A stretch of 64,000 nucleotides of DNA from Pseudomonas lalkuanensis (GTDB lineage: Bacteria; Pseudomonadota; Gammaproteobacteria; Pseudomonadales; Pseudomonadaceae), in NCBI RefSeq assembly GCF_008807375.1, contig NZ_CP043311.1, forward strand, positions 3,762,001-3,826,000. Direction: 5' to 3'. Both the position numbers and the translations under genes were made by a program. Positions 18,023 through 26,671 of this stretch are shown here, piece after piece; within the stretch, counting starts at the first letter, position 1; every line of letters begins with the position of its first letter. Below the pieces are notes generated by a model. It was not told the DNA's origin. It ran no database searches and was given only the letters and a program-made list of their open reading frames with translations.

Positions 18023-19510
18023 TCAGCTCGCCAACAGTCGTTCGCACTCACCGTCCAGATATGAGTCAACTGCCGAGACGTCGAGCTTCCCTTCCTTGTA
18101 CCAAGCATTCAGTTCCTTGAGCGCCAGCGTGCCGAAGCGCACCCAGGCAATAAGATTGGAGCGCAGCATGAACTGGATCATGTCGCCGCCCGAACGAATC
18201 GCGGCATCGGCACCATCGACTAGGCACAGGGTTCCGTGGGCCACCAGCAGCATCCGCCGAAGCTCGGGATTGGAAGCGGAAGGGATGCACTCTGACCAAT
18301 CCTTTTGGTGATAGAAGCGCTGCTTCACGACCCAGGTTACGCGGGTCAGCAGTTCGCTGAGCAGCACCGGTATCGCCATCGCCAGCCCATGACGGAGGTC
18401 GTAGCCCTGTTCGAATACCTGGACGGCGACCTTCGCGAAGGTTTGCTTGTGTTGTCCGAACTCGCCGACGTTGATGAACTGCAGCAGTGAGAAGAACGGA
18501 ATGGGGATACCCGATCCACGCTGCTGTGCGCCGGACGATCCTGCTACGTCCGAGAACAGGTGCCCCAGCCAGTTGATGAAGCCGCAGAATAGCTTGGCAA
18601 CCAGGTTCGACCCTTTGAGTTCAAAGGTGTCAGTGTCGACGCTGATGAGCCGGCCGCCATCGACAAAATGGGCCGTACTGGTGAACTGATCCAGTATCGA
18701 GAAGAACAGCCCAACCAGATCTGGGGAGTGGGCAAGGCTCTTGATGTGATGATTGCGCGTGCTCATCGCAAACAGGCCATCGACGTCACCCCCGTGCCGA
18801 TGGTCGTAATTGACCTTGTACTTGCGCTCGAGGAATCCGATCGCACTAGCTGTCGGATTCTTACCTTCACGGGGACCTTTCCAGCCATTCCAGGAAGCGA
18901 ACTTCTCCACCGCCTTATCTGTCATGTCATCCGTGAATTGAGTAAGCGAACCTTGGCCGGGAAGACCGACGAACAGCACGTCGACCAATCCGCCTATCAA
19001 GCCGCAGGTACCTGCGATCATGTAGTCGTATTTGTCGCACTGTACGCCTTTGAAAGAGAACTCGTCCCTGATGCGCTTCTCTAGAGCAATGCGTTGACTA
19101 GTGCTCATCAGATCGCGGAAAGGGTCTTGCCCGATCTCGATCTGATGTCGCTGCGCATACGAGGCCACTTGATCCAGGTAGTTGCGCCAATCGCTTCCAC
19201 CGTCCATCTCGATGAAGTCGAGGCCAGGGAGCGGCGCGCGGATACTCACGAATTCTTCCTGTACGAGGAGGCTGCTCTCGATGAGCAGTGCGTCCTCTTC
19301 GTCCGCGTCGAAAATCACCTGGCTTTCTTCGACGAGCGTTCCCGCCTGGAACAGCATCAGTTCGAGATGCTGAAGGTTTTCGGCCTGGAGAGCTTGCATG
19401 TCCTCCAGGGCACTATCCAGCAGCCCGAGATGCCCCTGAGCCGCGTCCGTTTGGTGCTTCTGCACAAGCATTGCTTGTGCATGCTCGATCAACGGTTCCT
19501 TCTTGCTCAT
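18023..19510 (-). CDS. Hypothetical protein, partner of the TerB-like protein
   Basis: 495 residues, family not recognised. It starts with a helical, Gln/Glu-rich, coiled-coil-like stretch (residues 1-75). In the middle lies a short hydrophobic Gly-rich tract (IAGTCGLIGGLVDVLFVGLPGQG broken by Asp; about residues 164-187). Further hydrophobic helices lie near 300-320 and 385-400. A conserved-looking YDHRHGGDVDG segment near residue 230 and HH at the NHHIKSL motif could bind a metal or phosphate. It overlaps the TerB-like gene by 4 bases (ATGA), so the pair acts together. It could be an effector or membrane-active component; this is inference. Confidence 0.6.
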   Translation of the reverse strand: MSKKEPLIEHAQAMLVQKHQTDAAQGHLGLLDSALEDMQALQAENLQHLELMLFQAGTLVEESQVIFDADEEDALLIESSLLVQEEFVSIRAPLPGLDFIEMDGGSDWRNYLDQVASYAQRHQIEIGQDPFRDLMSTSQRIALEKRIRDEFSFKGVQCDKYDYMIAGTCGLIGGLVDVLFVGLPGQGSLTQFTDDMTDKAVEKFASWNGWKGPREGKNPTASAIGFLERKYKVNYDHRHGGDVDGLFAMSTRNHHIKSLAHSPDLVGLFFSILDQFTSTAHFVDGGRLISVDTDTFELKGSNLVAKLFCGFINWLGHLFSDVAGSSGAQQRGSGIPIPFFSLLQFINVGEFGQHKQTFAKVAVQVFEQGYDLRHGLAMAIPVLLSELLTRVTWVVKQRFYHQKDWSECIPSASNPELRRMLLVAHGTLCLVDGADAAIRSGGDMIQFMLRSNLIAWVRFGTLALKELNAWYKEGKLDVSAVDSYLDGECERLLAS

Positions 19511-21186
19511 GAGAAGAACCCGATCAGCTTGTCCTTGGCCTTGTCGGCCATGTCCGCGGCGCCACCTGCGAGCACGTCGCTAACGTTGAAGTACCCGACC
19601 GCTTCGAAGGCCCGGGCCAGGTTATCCAGATCTTTAGCCGAAACGCCTGATTTGACTGCCAGCTTGGTGGTCTCGACCTGCTGCCCGTCCTTCTCCTGGG
19701 TGAATGAGCGCTCCTCGTAGAAACCTCTGATGAAGTCGTACAGCTCCGCTTTGGTCGGCTCTTTGGTGAGGGTCTTCAGCTTGGCCTCGTCCAGGAATCG
19801 GGCGCAGCGCAGTTTGGTGGCACTGCTCTGCGCCGCCTCGGATTTGCTGGTGAGCACGGCCCCAGCGCCGGTCATCTGTCCCATCATGGCCATGAGGCGC
19901 TGGATCTTCTGGCTTTGCTCGCCGTGGTTTGCCAGGGCCTGGTTCAACCGCTCGGTGATGTGATTGATGTCCTGCATCAGCAGGGAGATGGTGGCCTGGG
20001 TTTGCTTGATGACCTCGACCAGCATCAACTCGCGTCGTTTCGAGCGCGTCAGCTCGTCAGCTCCGGTCAGTTTGCGCACCCCCGCATACGCACCAACGCC
20101 GATCAGCACGGCAACGCCGATTCCGGTCGTCATGCCCGACAGGCCCAGCAGGCCGCCCATCCCCAGGGTTGCCAGGCCCGACGTCAGGCCTGCGGCCGAC
20201 ATGCCGATCACCGAGCCTGAGAGATACACCGCAGCCAGGGGGGTACCGACAGCAGCCGCTTTTGCGGAAAGCAGCTTCAACGAGCTGACGATCTGATCGT
20301 CCGTGACGTCTTCCTTGAGCATGCTGTGGTCGTTGCGGATAGCTGCCACGGCGAGATCAATCTCGTCATCGGTGATCTGCAGGAGCGCACGGTTGTTCTG
20401 TAGGAAGCCGAATTCGGTCAGCGAGCTTCCACCGGTAGAGAAGTAGAGGTTGATCAAGTCCTTGGTCAGCGAAATGTGCAACGACCTGATCTGCCCTTGT
20501 GGGCAATGGCTGTCAATTTCCGCCAGCAGGGTCTCGATCGGCACGGCCCGCTCGAAAGCGGTCATGTAGGCTCGCACGCTGAAGCGAGACTCGGGGCTGA
20601 GGTTCAGACGAGTCATCAGCAGCAGGATCTCTGCAAACTCCTTCTCGTCGATGATGGCGTCGTTGTCATAGGCCATATTCACGATGACCTTGAGGTAGGC
20701 CACCTTGACCGACTCGTCCATTTCGTCGATGGGTATTAGTTGCTTTTCGTCCTGGAAATCGCTGAAGTTGTCGATCACGCCCTGCAGCACTGACGCAAGC
20801 ACCGCGTAGTCACAGTCCGTCAGATCCTTGATCACAAGCTGGCTATCGTCCGTCCTGTGGATGATCAGGGAGTGTTCCAGCTTGTCCAGGTTCTTCCCGG
20901 TATGCAGTTGGGCGTATTTGGCGGTGGCGATCGCCTTATAGGGGAACTGGATGGGGTCAGAGAAGCCAGAGCGATAGATTAGTTGCTCACCCGTAAATAG
21001 CAGACCGTCTTTGCCGGTGCCAAACAGCGTGTTGTCGAATAGCGCCACGACGTTCGCCGGCACGCCGGCGTATCCGAAAGCCTTGATCGCGTTGTTCAGC
21101 TTTTTTTCGTCGATGCCGGGAGCGATGGAAATGTTCTTGGTAGAGATTGATCCCAGATTTTCGCGAAGATAGGCGCTAGCGCTCAT
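19507..21186 (-). CDS. PH-like / TerB-like membrane-associated protein
   Basis: 559 residues in several segments. Residues about 50-100 look like a bacterial PH-like fold (GLLFTGEQLIYR ... IQFPYKAIATAKY). Residues about 150-260 have a TerB-like helical domain (AYLKVIVNMAYDNDAIIDEKE ... EILLLMTRLNLSP). Residues about 310-365 form a Gly/Ala-rich hydrophobic tract that probably inserts in a membrane. A coiled coil follows (about 385-440) and then a charged C-terminal domain. TerB domains recur in phage-defence proteins with membrane-linked partners (for example Shango). It lies between two tiny membrane-protein genes and the 495-residue gene. Domain calls are from pattern recognition and need a profile search. 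Confidence 0.62.
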   Translation of the reverse strand: MSASAYLRENLGSISTKNISIAPGIDEKKLNNAIKAFGYAGVPANVVALFDNTLFGTGKDGLLFTGEQLIYRSGFSDPIQFPYKAIATAKYAQLHTGKNLDKLEHSLIIHRTDDSQLVIKDLTDCDYAVLASVLQGVIDNFSDFQDEKQLIPIDEMDESVKVAYLKVIVNMAYDNDAIIDEKEFAEILLLMTRLNLSPESRFSVRAYMTAFERAVPIETLLAEIDSHCPQGQIRSLHISLTKDLINLYFSTGGSSLTEFGFLQNNRALLQITDDEIDLAVAAIRNDHSMLKEDVTDDQIVSSLKLLSAKAAAVGTPLAAVYLSGSVIGMSAAGLTSGLATLGMGGLLGLSGMTTGIGVAVLIGVGAYAGVRKLTGADELTRSKRRELMLVEVIKQTQATISLLMQDINHITERLNQALANHGEQSQKIQRLMAMMGQMTGAGAVLTSKSEAAQSSATKLRCARFLDEAKLKTLTKEPTKAELYDFIRGFYEERSFTQEKDGQQVETTKLAVKSGVSAKDLDNLARAFEAVGYFNVSDVLAGGAADMADKAKDKLIGFFS

Positions 21187-21287
21187 GGAAGGTCCTTTTC
21201 TAGGTTAAGCGAGTCGCGACATGCTAACCCGCATGATGGCCGAATGCCATTTGCACCAAAGACGATTGCGCCTTGTGCAGATGCAGG

Positions 21288-21407
21288 TTAAGTATCGGAT
21301 CCCTCCCGGGCCGCATGGGCACGCTTGAGCTCGGAATACTCGCGATATAGCTCGTAGCCTTTCTTGATCACCACCACTAACCCGATTGCTGCCAGCAGAT
21401 TTTTCAT
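21288..21407 (-). CDS. 39-residue single-pass membrane peptide
   Basis: ATG at 21405-21407 preceded by AAGGAG at ideal spacing. It encodes a hydrophobic N-terminal helix (NLLAAIGLVVVI) followed by a charged tail KKGYELYREYSELKRAH. It is probably anchored in the inner membrane with a cytoplasmic basic tail. It lies between the 85-residue membrane protein gene and the TerB-like gene in the same direction. The good ribosome site argues that this small frame is real. Confidence 0.65.
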   Translation of the reverse strand: MKNLLAAIGLVVVIKKGYELYREYSELKRAHAAREGSDT

Positions 21408-21456
21408 AGGTACTCCTTGCTGCTTGTTCGAAACTCTTTGCCTGACGGGGCCTGCA

Positions 21457-21714
21457 TCACTTGAGCAGGTCAACCTGGCGCTGGAGCTGCTCGACATGAA
21501 AGAGCTCTGCCCTAACGGCTGCCTGCAACTCCATTACCTCCGCTTGTAGTTCGGCAGAGTGAGCGCGTTCCCCATCCAGTTGCAGGCGGAGAAATGTGCC
21601 GTGCTCCCTGAGTGCATCACAGCGCAACCAGAGCATCGCCATGGCCCCCGTCGCAACCAGCAGAACGAGTGACACCACGCCAACAAGCCACCAGGCCAAT
21701 GTAAGGAAATCCAT
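21457..21714 (-). CDS. 85-residue membrane protein with coiled-coil tail
   Basis: Start chosen at ATG 21712-21714 after GGGAG. One transmembrane helix (residues about 5-30: LAWWLVGVVSLVLLVATGA) is followed by a heptad-rich Glu/Leu/Gln helix to the end. The architecture resembles small spanin-like or scaffold subunits, but no family is recognised. It is the first gene of the four-gene minus operon and faces the decayed WYL regulator across about 115 bases. Confidence 0.65.
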   Translation of the reverse strand: MDFLTLAWWLVGVVSLVLLVATGAMAMLWLRCDALREHGTFLRLQLDGERAHSAELQAEVMELQAAVRAELFHVEQLQRQVDLLK

Positions 21715-21788
21715 GCCATCTATCTCCCTGTTGAATCCGTAGAAAGATGGAATAAGGATATGTAGGCTTTTATTGCACATCCATAATG

Positions 21789-21806
21789 TCTACATATACA
21801 GGTAAA
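21789..21806. promoter_or_regulatory. Degenerate copy of the WYL operator
   Basis: The right half (TACAGGTAAA) is identical to the site at 10704-10713 and the distance to the following ribosome site is the same within a base. The left half (TCTACATA) has lost most of the symmetry. It marks this spot as the former promoter of a second WYL regulator. Confidence 0.5.
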
Positions 21807-21829
21807 CAATCCGAGCAGATGGAGGTGGC

Positions 21830-22335
21830 ATAAAACGCGAGCAATCGGTCAAGACTGTCCGCTGGAGCCCAGCACTTCGCTATCGAATGATCAAGACCGT
21901 CGCCTGGTGGGAACGCCGCCTGACTACCAATCACCCAATGCAGTGCTTCGGCATTAGCCACCAGTAGGCGTCAAAGGACATCAATTCCTATATCAGCGAG
22001 CACGCGCCGAAGAACCTGGAATATGACAAGCATTTGAAGGGGTACGTACCGAGCCGCCGCTTCCAACAGCTGTTCATCGACGACAGCACCAGTGCCTACC
22101 TGCACCTGCTGAACCAAAACCATGACCGAGCTCCGCATGTCGAGAGCCTGGGATTGGCCTATGCGCATACCGAGCTGCTACAGGCGCCGGATCGCACGGT
22201 GCGCCCGGAACTGCTGCACCCTCTTGGAGTGCGCCGCGCCCGCCTGATCGCCCCGCATACCCTGGCTTGCACCGGGATGCATTGGCAGGTACGGGCCAGG
22301 CGTCGGTCAGGTGTGTCAGGGGCGCCCATAGCGTA
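21830..22335 (+). pseudogene. Decayed duplicate of the WYL regulator
   Basis: Closely similar over its first 430 or so bases to the regulator at 10737, including the upstream GAGCAGATGGAGGTG. The start codon is ATA (21830-21832) instead of ATG. Codon 46 is a TAG (21965-21967) where the intact gene has CAG. About 20 codons of the WYL domain are missing between ELLHPL and RLIAPHT, with frame kept. The sequence then diverges after WQVRA and stops at 22335. A partial frame from 22034 could still encode about 100 residues, but without the helix-turn-helix. It is a clear regulator relic lying divergent to the TerB-like operon. Confidence 0.9.
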
Positions 22336-22487
22336 ACGCCAGAAATACCCGCCCGCTCCCGGAGAGCGGCCGTCTCCCGCCTGGCAGTGGATCGGATTCC
22401 AAAAAACTTCAGACCTGTATTACCTAAGGGAAGACGGGCAAGTATCGCCCTCTTTAGCCCCTATCCCTTTGAACAGGAGCTTGAACG

Positions 22488-22820
22488 ATGTCGATCTGCT
22501 GTCCTGCGTGTAACTCTAAGAACATCACCACTCGCAATATTGCCCGCAAGCTGGGCGGTAGCGTTGGAGCCATAGGCGGTGCCGCAACAGGCGCTGCCAG
22601 CGCCGTGACCGGAGCGCAAAGTGGCGCGGCTCTGGGTGCCGTTGCTGGCCCAATTGGCGCTGCACTCGGTGGCTTGGCTGGCGCGATTCTGGGCGGCCTA
22701 GCTGGCGGCGCTGTTGGCAGCCTTGCCGGTGCTCGCATGGGCGAGGAAATCGATGCCAGGGTTCTCGACAACCTCGAATGCCAGGCCTGCGGCCACGTGT
22801 TTTCGGTCACTGAAAACTAG
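22488..22820 (+). CDS. Zinc-ribbon protein with internal glycine-zipper membrane segment
   Basis: 110 residues. N-terminal CCPAC and C-terminal CQACGHVF could form one split zinc ribbon. Between them lies a long Gly/Ala-rich tract of about 65 residues with repeated G-x-x-x-G spacing, typical of glycine-zipper membrane segments. A ribosome site (AGGAGCTTGAACG) precedes the ATG. Proteins of this kind are frequent passengers of Pseudomonas integrative elements; function unknown. A second protein with split CxxC pairs lies at 25996. Confidence 0.8.
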   Translation: MSICCPACNSKNITTRNIARKLGGSVGAIGGAATGAASAVTGAQSGAALGAVAGPIGAALGGLAGAILGGLAGGAVGSLAGARMGEEIDARVLDNLECQACGHVFSVTEN

Positions 22821-22942
22821 CCCTCCTCCTGCGATGCGACGCCCCCATTTGGCACCTCTCACCCTCACTTTCCACGCGCGTTGATGCTCGCTACTTCAGC
22901 CGGGTACTGGCGCTCGCCAGTTCCCCTAGCAAGGAGATTTTT

Positions 22943-23911
22943 ATGGCTCACCTAATCGAGCAAATGGCTTATGTCGGCGCTACGCCTTGGCATGGCCTGG
23001 GTAATCAACTCACCCAGAAGCAACCCCTCGAAGTCTGGCAGCGCGAAGCTGGCATGGACTGGCAAATCCTGGAAAGCCCCGTGCACTTCAAGTCGGATGC
23101 CATCGGCCATCTGGGCACCATCCACTCGTTCCCGGAACAGAAGGTGCTCTATCGTTCCGATACCAAGACTCCGCTGTCGGTCGTCTCCCAGCGTTACCAC
23201 ACCGTGCAGCCACGCGAGGTGCTGGAGTTCTACCGGGATCTCACTGAGGTCTCGGGCTATGAGCTGGAAACGGCTGGTGTGCTCAAGGGCGGCCGCAAAC
23301 TCTGGGCGCTGGCGCGTACCGGGCAAGGCGTAGCCGTGAAAGGCAACGACCAGGTCAATGGCTACCTGCTGTTGGCCACCTCCTGCGACGGCACGCTGGC
23401 CACTACCGCAACCCCCACTACCGTGCGCGTAGTGTGCAACAACACCCTGACTATCGCCCTGGACGGTACCAGTCGCGCGATCAAGGTGCCGCACAACACA
23501 CGCTTTGATTCGCACGCGGTGAAAAAGCAGCTCGGTATCGCCGTCTCGCAATGGGATGACTTTATGTACCGCATGCGCGCACTGGCCGAGCGCAAGGTGC
23601 AGTGGCATGAGGCGCTGGGCTTCTTCATGAATGTGATGTGCGAAACCAGCCCGACCGGCGCTCTGCCGGAGCAACTGCCCAACGAACGCGCGTTGCGCAA
23701 AGTCCAGGAGCTATACGAAGGCCGCGGCCGCGGTAGTCAGCTGGACTCGGCACGCGGTACCGCCTGGGGCCTGCTTAACGCCGTCACCGAGTACGTCGAT
23801 CACGAGCGCCGTGCGCGCAGCAACGAGTACCGCATGGACTCTGCCTGGTTCGGGCAGGGCGCTCAGATCAAACAACGCGCTCTGGATGCCGCGCTGCAGC
23901 TCGCCGCTTAA
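22943..23911 (+). CDS. DUF932 domain protein (phage/plasmid-like)
   Basis: 322 residues matching the DUF932 / TIGR03299 family: the N-terminal AYVGATPWHGLGNQL, a central FKSDAIGHLGTIHSFPEQKVLYRSD region, and a C-terminal AWGLLNAVTEYVDHERR. The family is found on plasmids, phages and integrative elements beside recombination genes; its molecular role is not settled. AAGGAG lies 8 bases before the ATG. It starts the element-maintenance block and is followed by a strong terminator. Confidence 0.9.
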   Translation: MAHLIEQMAYVGATPWHGLGNQLTQKQPLEVWQREAGMDWQILESPVHFKSDAIGHLGTIHSFPEQKVLYRSDTKTPLSVVSQRYHTVQPREVLEFYRDLTEVSGYELETAGVLKGGRKLWALARTGQGVAVKGNDQVNGYLLLATSCDGTLATTATPTTVRVVCNNTLTIALDGTSRAIKVPHNTRFDSHAVKKQLGIAVSQWDDFMYRMRALAERKVQWHEALGFFMNVMCETSPTGALPEQLPNERALRKVQELYEGRGRGSQLDSARGTAWGLLNAVTEYVDHERRARSNEYRMDSAWFGQGAQIKQRALDAALQLAA

Positions 23912-23932
23912 CCCTTACTCACAACACTCTCG

Positions 23933-23961
23933 CGCCCGGTCAGCCTTGTGCTGACCGGGCG
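23933..23961 (+). terminator. Intrinsic terminator after the DUF932 gene
   Basis: CGCCCGGTCAG and CTGACCGGGCG form an 11-bp perfect stem with a short loop, followed by TATTTATG. The next gene starts only 25 bases on, so partial read-through is likely. Confidence 0.75.
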
Positions 23962-23985
23962 TATTTATGTCTGCAGGTGAATACG

Positions 23986-24990
23986 ATGAAAGCAACGTCA
24001 TTGAACAGCAGCACCCGCAAGAAACGCCCTGCCCTGCGCCTGGTCAGCACCAAGGAGCTGCCACGCGAGGATTGGCTGCAGATCCGCAAGCAAGGTATCG
24101 GCAGTTCGGATGCCGCCGCTGCGGTCGCCCTGAATCCCTACAAATCGCAGCTGGAACTGTGGTTGGAGAAGACCGGACGCGATGCTCGCTTGCCGAAGGC
24201 TGATCCCCACGATGAGGAAAGCCCGATGTACTGGGGCAATGTCCTGGAACCCATCGTGGCCTGGCACTACAGCAAGCGCACCAAGAACCGCGTACGACGC
24301 ATCAACGCCGTACTGCAGCATCCCAATCCAGAGCTGCCCTGGATGCTGGCCAATATCGACCGCGAGGTAATCGGGGCCGACGACGTGCAGATACTCGAAT
24401 GCAAGACCGCCGGCATAAACGGGGCACGCCTCTGGAAAGAAGGCGTGCCCGAGTATGTGCAGTTGCAGGTCATGCACCAGTTGGCGGTTACCGGCAAACA
24501 GACGGCCGACGTGGCGGTGTTACTCGGCGGCCAGGCGCTGGAGATCCACCGCATCGAGCGGGATGAGCAGATGATCGCTCGCCTGATCGAGCTGGAGCGC
24601 AAGTTCTGGCAGTACGTGGAGACCGAGACGCCTCCGCCGGCCGATGGCACCGCATCTGCTGAAGCGGCCCTGCGTTGCCTCTATCCAGAGGACAACGGCC
24701 AGGTCGTCGATTTCAGCCGCAATGCCGGACTGACCGCCGCCTTCATCGAGCTCAAAGCCGTTCGACAGTCGATTGCCGACAAGGAGAAGCGCGAGGCCGA
24801 GCTCAAGCAGATGTTGCAGCAAGCCATGGGCGATGCCTGCCGGGCTGAGTTCGCCAGCGGCTATGTCAGCTGGCGCAAGGCCAAGGACAGCATCGGCTTG
24901 GACGTCGTCCAGTTGCTCAAAGACAAGCCGTACCTGCAGGCCAAGTACCCGCTGCTGAAACCCGGTGCGCGGCGCTTCTTGGTCGGCTGA
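23986..24990 (+). CDS. YqaJ-like viral recombinase / lambda-type exonuclease
   Basis: 334 residues from ATG 23986 (AGG eight bases upstream; a GTG three codons earlier is possible). YqaJ family motifs: IGSSDAAAAVALNPYKS near residue 40, then D in LANIDREV, ILECKTA (the PD-(D/E)XK E-x-K) and the Q-rich helix EYVQLQVMHQLAVTG. The enzyme degrades one strand of DNA ends to give single strands for annealing. With DUF932 and the RDF-like gene it forms the element's recombination module. Confidence 0.9.
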   Translation: MKATSLNSSTRKKRPALRLVSTKELPREDWLQIRKQGIGSSDAAAAVALNPYKSQLELWLEKTGRDARLPKADPHDEESPMYWGNVLEPIVAWHYSKRTKNRVRRINAVLQHPNPELPWMLANIDREVIGADDVQILECKTAGINGARLWKEGVPEYVQLQVMHQLAVTGKQTADVAVLLGGQALEIHRIERDEQMIARLIELERKFWQYVETETPPPADGTASAEAALRCLYPEDNGQVVDFSRNAGLTAAFIELKAVRQSIADKEKREAELKQMLQQAMGDACRAEFASGYVSWRKAKDSIGLDVVQLLKDKPYLQAKYPLLKPGARRFLVG

Positions 24991-25023
24991 ATCCAACCGC
25001 TTCCATCTGTTCCCTCCCCCCTT

Positions 25024-25064
25024 GGCCAGTCCGTGCAGTTCACGCTGCATGGCTGGCCTTTTTT
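25024..25064 (+). terminator. Intrinsic terminator after the YqaJ gene
   Basis: A GGCCAG...CTGGCC stem with an inner GCAG/CTGC extension is followed by TTTTTT. It ends 20 bases before the next start codon. Confidence 0.75.
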
Positions 25065-25083
25065 CGTTTCCAGGAGAACCACC

Positions 25084-25977
25084 ATGTTGAAAGGTCTAGC
25101 TCTGACACCCCCGGTGATTGGGCGCATCTCCATCGGCAAAGTTGTTGAGAAGAACGGCAAGCGTCTGCCGGAAAAGGATGATCAGTTCACCATCACCTCA
25201 CAGGTGCAAAGCAAGGATGGCTGGCTACTGCACCCGCTCAACGACCAGCTGCGCCAGGGTAAAGAAGACAAGCTGCGCAGTATCCCGATTCGCCTGATGT
25301 TCAACGAACCCGAGCTTAATTTCCGCGCCGACTACACCCTTTTCGATCGGCAAACCGGGCGACCGGTTTGTGTGGGTAATGGTGAAACCTGCAAGCGCAT
25401 TGGCCAGGATGGAATCCAGTCACTGCCGTGCCCCTCCCCCGATGCCTGCCAACTCGCCAAAGGTGGCGCCTGCAAGCCGTATGGCCGACTGAATGTCGTC
25501 ATTGGCGATGATGATCCGCTGGGCAGCTTTGTCTTCCGTACCACTGGTTTCAACAGCATTCGTACCCTCGCGGCACGCTTGAAATACTTCCAGGCCATTT
25601 CAGGCAACCGTCTGGCCTGCTTGGCGTTGGAGCTGCGTCTGCGCGGCAAGTCCACCCGGCAAAGCCATGGCACGCCAATTTTCTACGTGGACATCACGCT
25701 GCGTAGCGGTATGAGCGTGGAGGAGAACCTGCTGGCCGCCAAGCAATTGGATGAGGCACGGCAATCAGCTGGCTTCGATCAGCGCGCGCTGGATAGTGCA
25801 GCGCAACAAGGGTTAGGCAATGGCACCTTTGAAGACAACGAGGAGGACAGCGGCGCCATTGTCGATGAGTTCTTCCCGCTCACCGAGCCAGCGCCCGCCA
25901 TCAGCGAGCCCTCATCCTCACAGCGCATAACCCTGGCCGCCAAGCTGGAATCGCTCAGCAGCGAATCGAGGCCCTAA
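25084..25977 (+). CDS. Recombination-directionality-factor-like protein
   Basis: 297 residues from ATG 25084, preceded by AGGAG at 8-base spacing. The first part (ALTPPVIGRISIGKVVEKNG, then PEKDDQFTIT) and the cysteine-containing middle (CVGNGETCKR, LPCPSPDACQLAKGGACKPYG, with about five Cys that could bind zinc) match the family annotated as RDF or hydrolase/metal-binding proteins on Pseudomonas elements. The C-terminal third is acidic and low in conservation. A role in steering integrase between insertion and excision is proposed for relatives but is not shown here; no integrase is in the window. Confidence 0.75.
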   Translation: MLKGLALTPPVIGRISIGKVVEKNGKRLPEKDDQFTITSQVQSKDGWLLHPLNDQLRQGKEDKLRSIPIRLMFNEPELNFRADYTLFDRQTGRPVCVGNGETCKRIGQDGIQSLPCPSPDACQLAKGGACKPYGRLNVVIGDDDPLGSFVFRTTGFNSIRTLAARLKYFQAISGNRLACLALELRLRGKSTRQSHGTPIFYVDITLRSGMSVEENLLAAKQLDEARQSAGFDQRALDSAAQQGLGNGTFEDNEEDSGAIVDEFFPLTEPAPAISEPSSSQRITLAAKLESLSSESRP

Positions 25978-25995
25978 CCCATCAGGAGACTCACC

Positions 25996-26400
25996 ATGGA
26001 AACACGATGCCTGATCTGCGAATCGACCCTGGTCATCACCAAGGCTCAGGCCCAAGCATTCTCGCTTCTGTTGGGAACCTTAGGCGGCTTCTTGGACGGC
26101 TTTTCGCAGACGCGAGACCAGCGCAGTGGACACGGAAACCGCAGTACCGGCGAAACCTTTCAGGCCGGGCTGGAGCTGGTTACAAGTGCCGTAGAAAGCG
26201 CTACCTCTGGGTGTGCCCAAAGCTGGGAGTTCGCCCAGGACGTTCAGCGTTATCACTTCGGAGAATTCGACTGCCTTTGCCTGCGCTGCGGTGCACGTTT
26301 CGACCAGCACCTCAGCGATACCGTCACGCCCCAGCCAGGCGATCCGCCAACTGCTCGACCATCCCAAGGATCAGCTGGCGATCCGCAGGTGCGACCGTAG
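25996..26400 (+). CDS. Small protein with split CxxC zinc-ribbon motif
   Basis: 134 residues. The N-terminal CLICE and a distant CLCLRCGARFD could form a zinc ribbon around an 85-residue insert with a short Gly/Leu hydrophobic stretch. The C-terminus is Pro-rich and disordered, and lies in the 77-base overlap with the convergent XRE gene, so that tail may be non-essential. Ribosome site AGGAGACTCACC precedes the ATG. Function unknown; layout recalls the protein at 22488. Confidence 0.65.
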   Translation: METRCLICESTLVITKAQAQAFSLLLGTLGGFLDGFSQTRDQRSGHGNRSTGETFQAGLELVTSAVESATSGCAQSWEFAQDVQRYHFGEFDCLCLRCGARFDQHLSDTVTPQPGDPPTARPSQGSAGDPQVRP

Positions 26401-26671
26401 CCAGCAGGCGGCTGATTCGCTGGGCCTGGTCATCGGCTCGCGGACTTGCTTCTGTCAGCAAGTCCGCGGCCTCGCACTCGAAAATGGCAGCAAACTCCAG
26501 CAAGCGAGAAATGTTGGGGATGACGATACCCCGCTCGATACGGGAAACCGCCTCGCTGCCAATACCAAGCCGCTCGGCAACGTCCTCTTGCGTCATACAC
26601 GCGCGGACACGCTGCTTGGCAATCGCTCGACCTACTGCTTCAGCCAAGTGCCTCTGATCAATCTCGGACAT
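26324..26671 (-). CDS. XRE-family helix-turn-helix repressor
   Basis: 115 residues from ATG 26669-26671 with GGGAGG four bases upstream (a longer start at 26719 is possible). The HTH (MTQEDVAERLGIGSEAVSRIERG, in two helices about residues 26-48) is a Cro/CI-type DNA-binding motif, and the C-terminal half is helical. It runs against the element genes and overlaps the upstream gene's end by 77 bases. It probably controls element genes in a lambda-repressor-like way; targets unknown. Confidence 0.88.
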   Translation of the reverse strand: MSEIDQRHLAEAVGRAIAKQRVRACMTQEDVAERLGIGSEAVSRIERGIVIPNISRLLEFAAIFECEAADLLTEASPRADDQAQRISRLLATVAPADRQLILGMVEQLADRLAGA

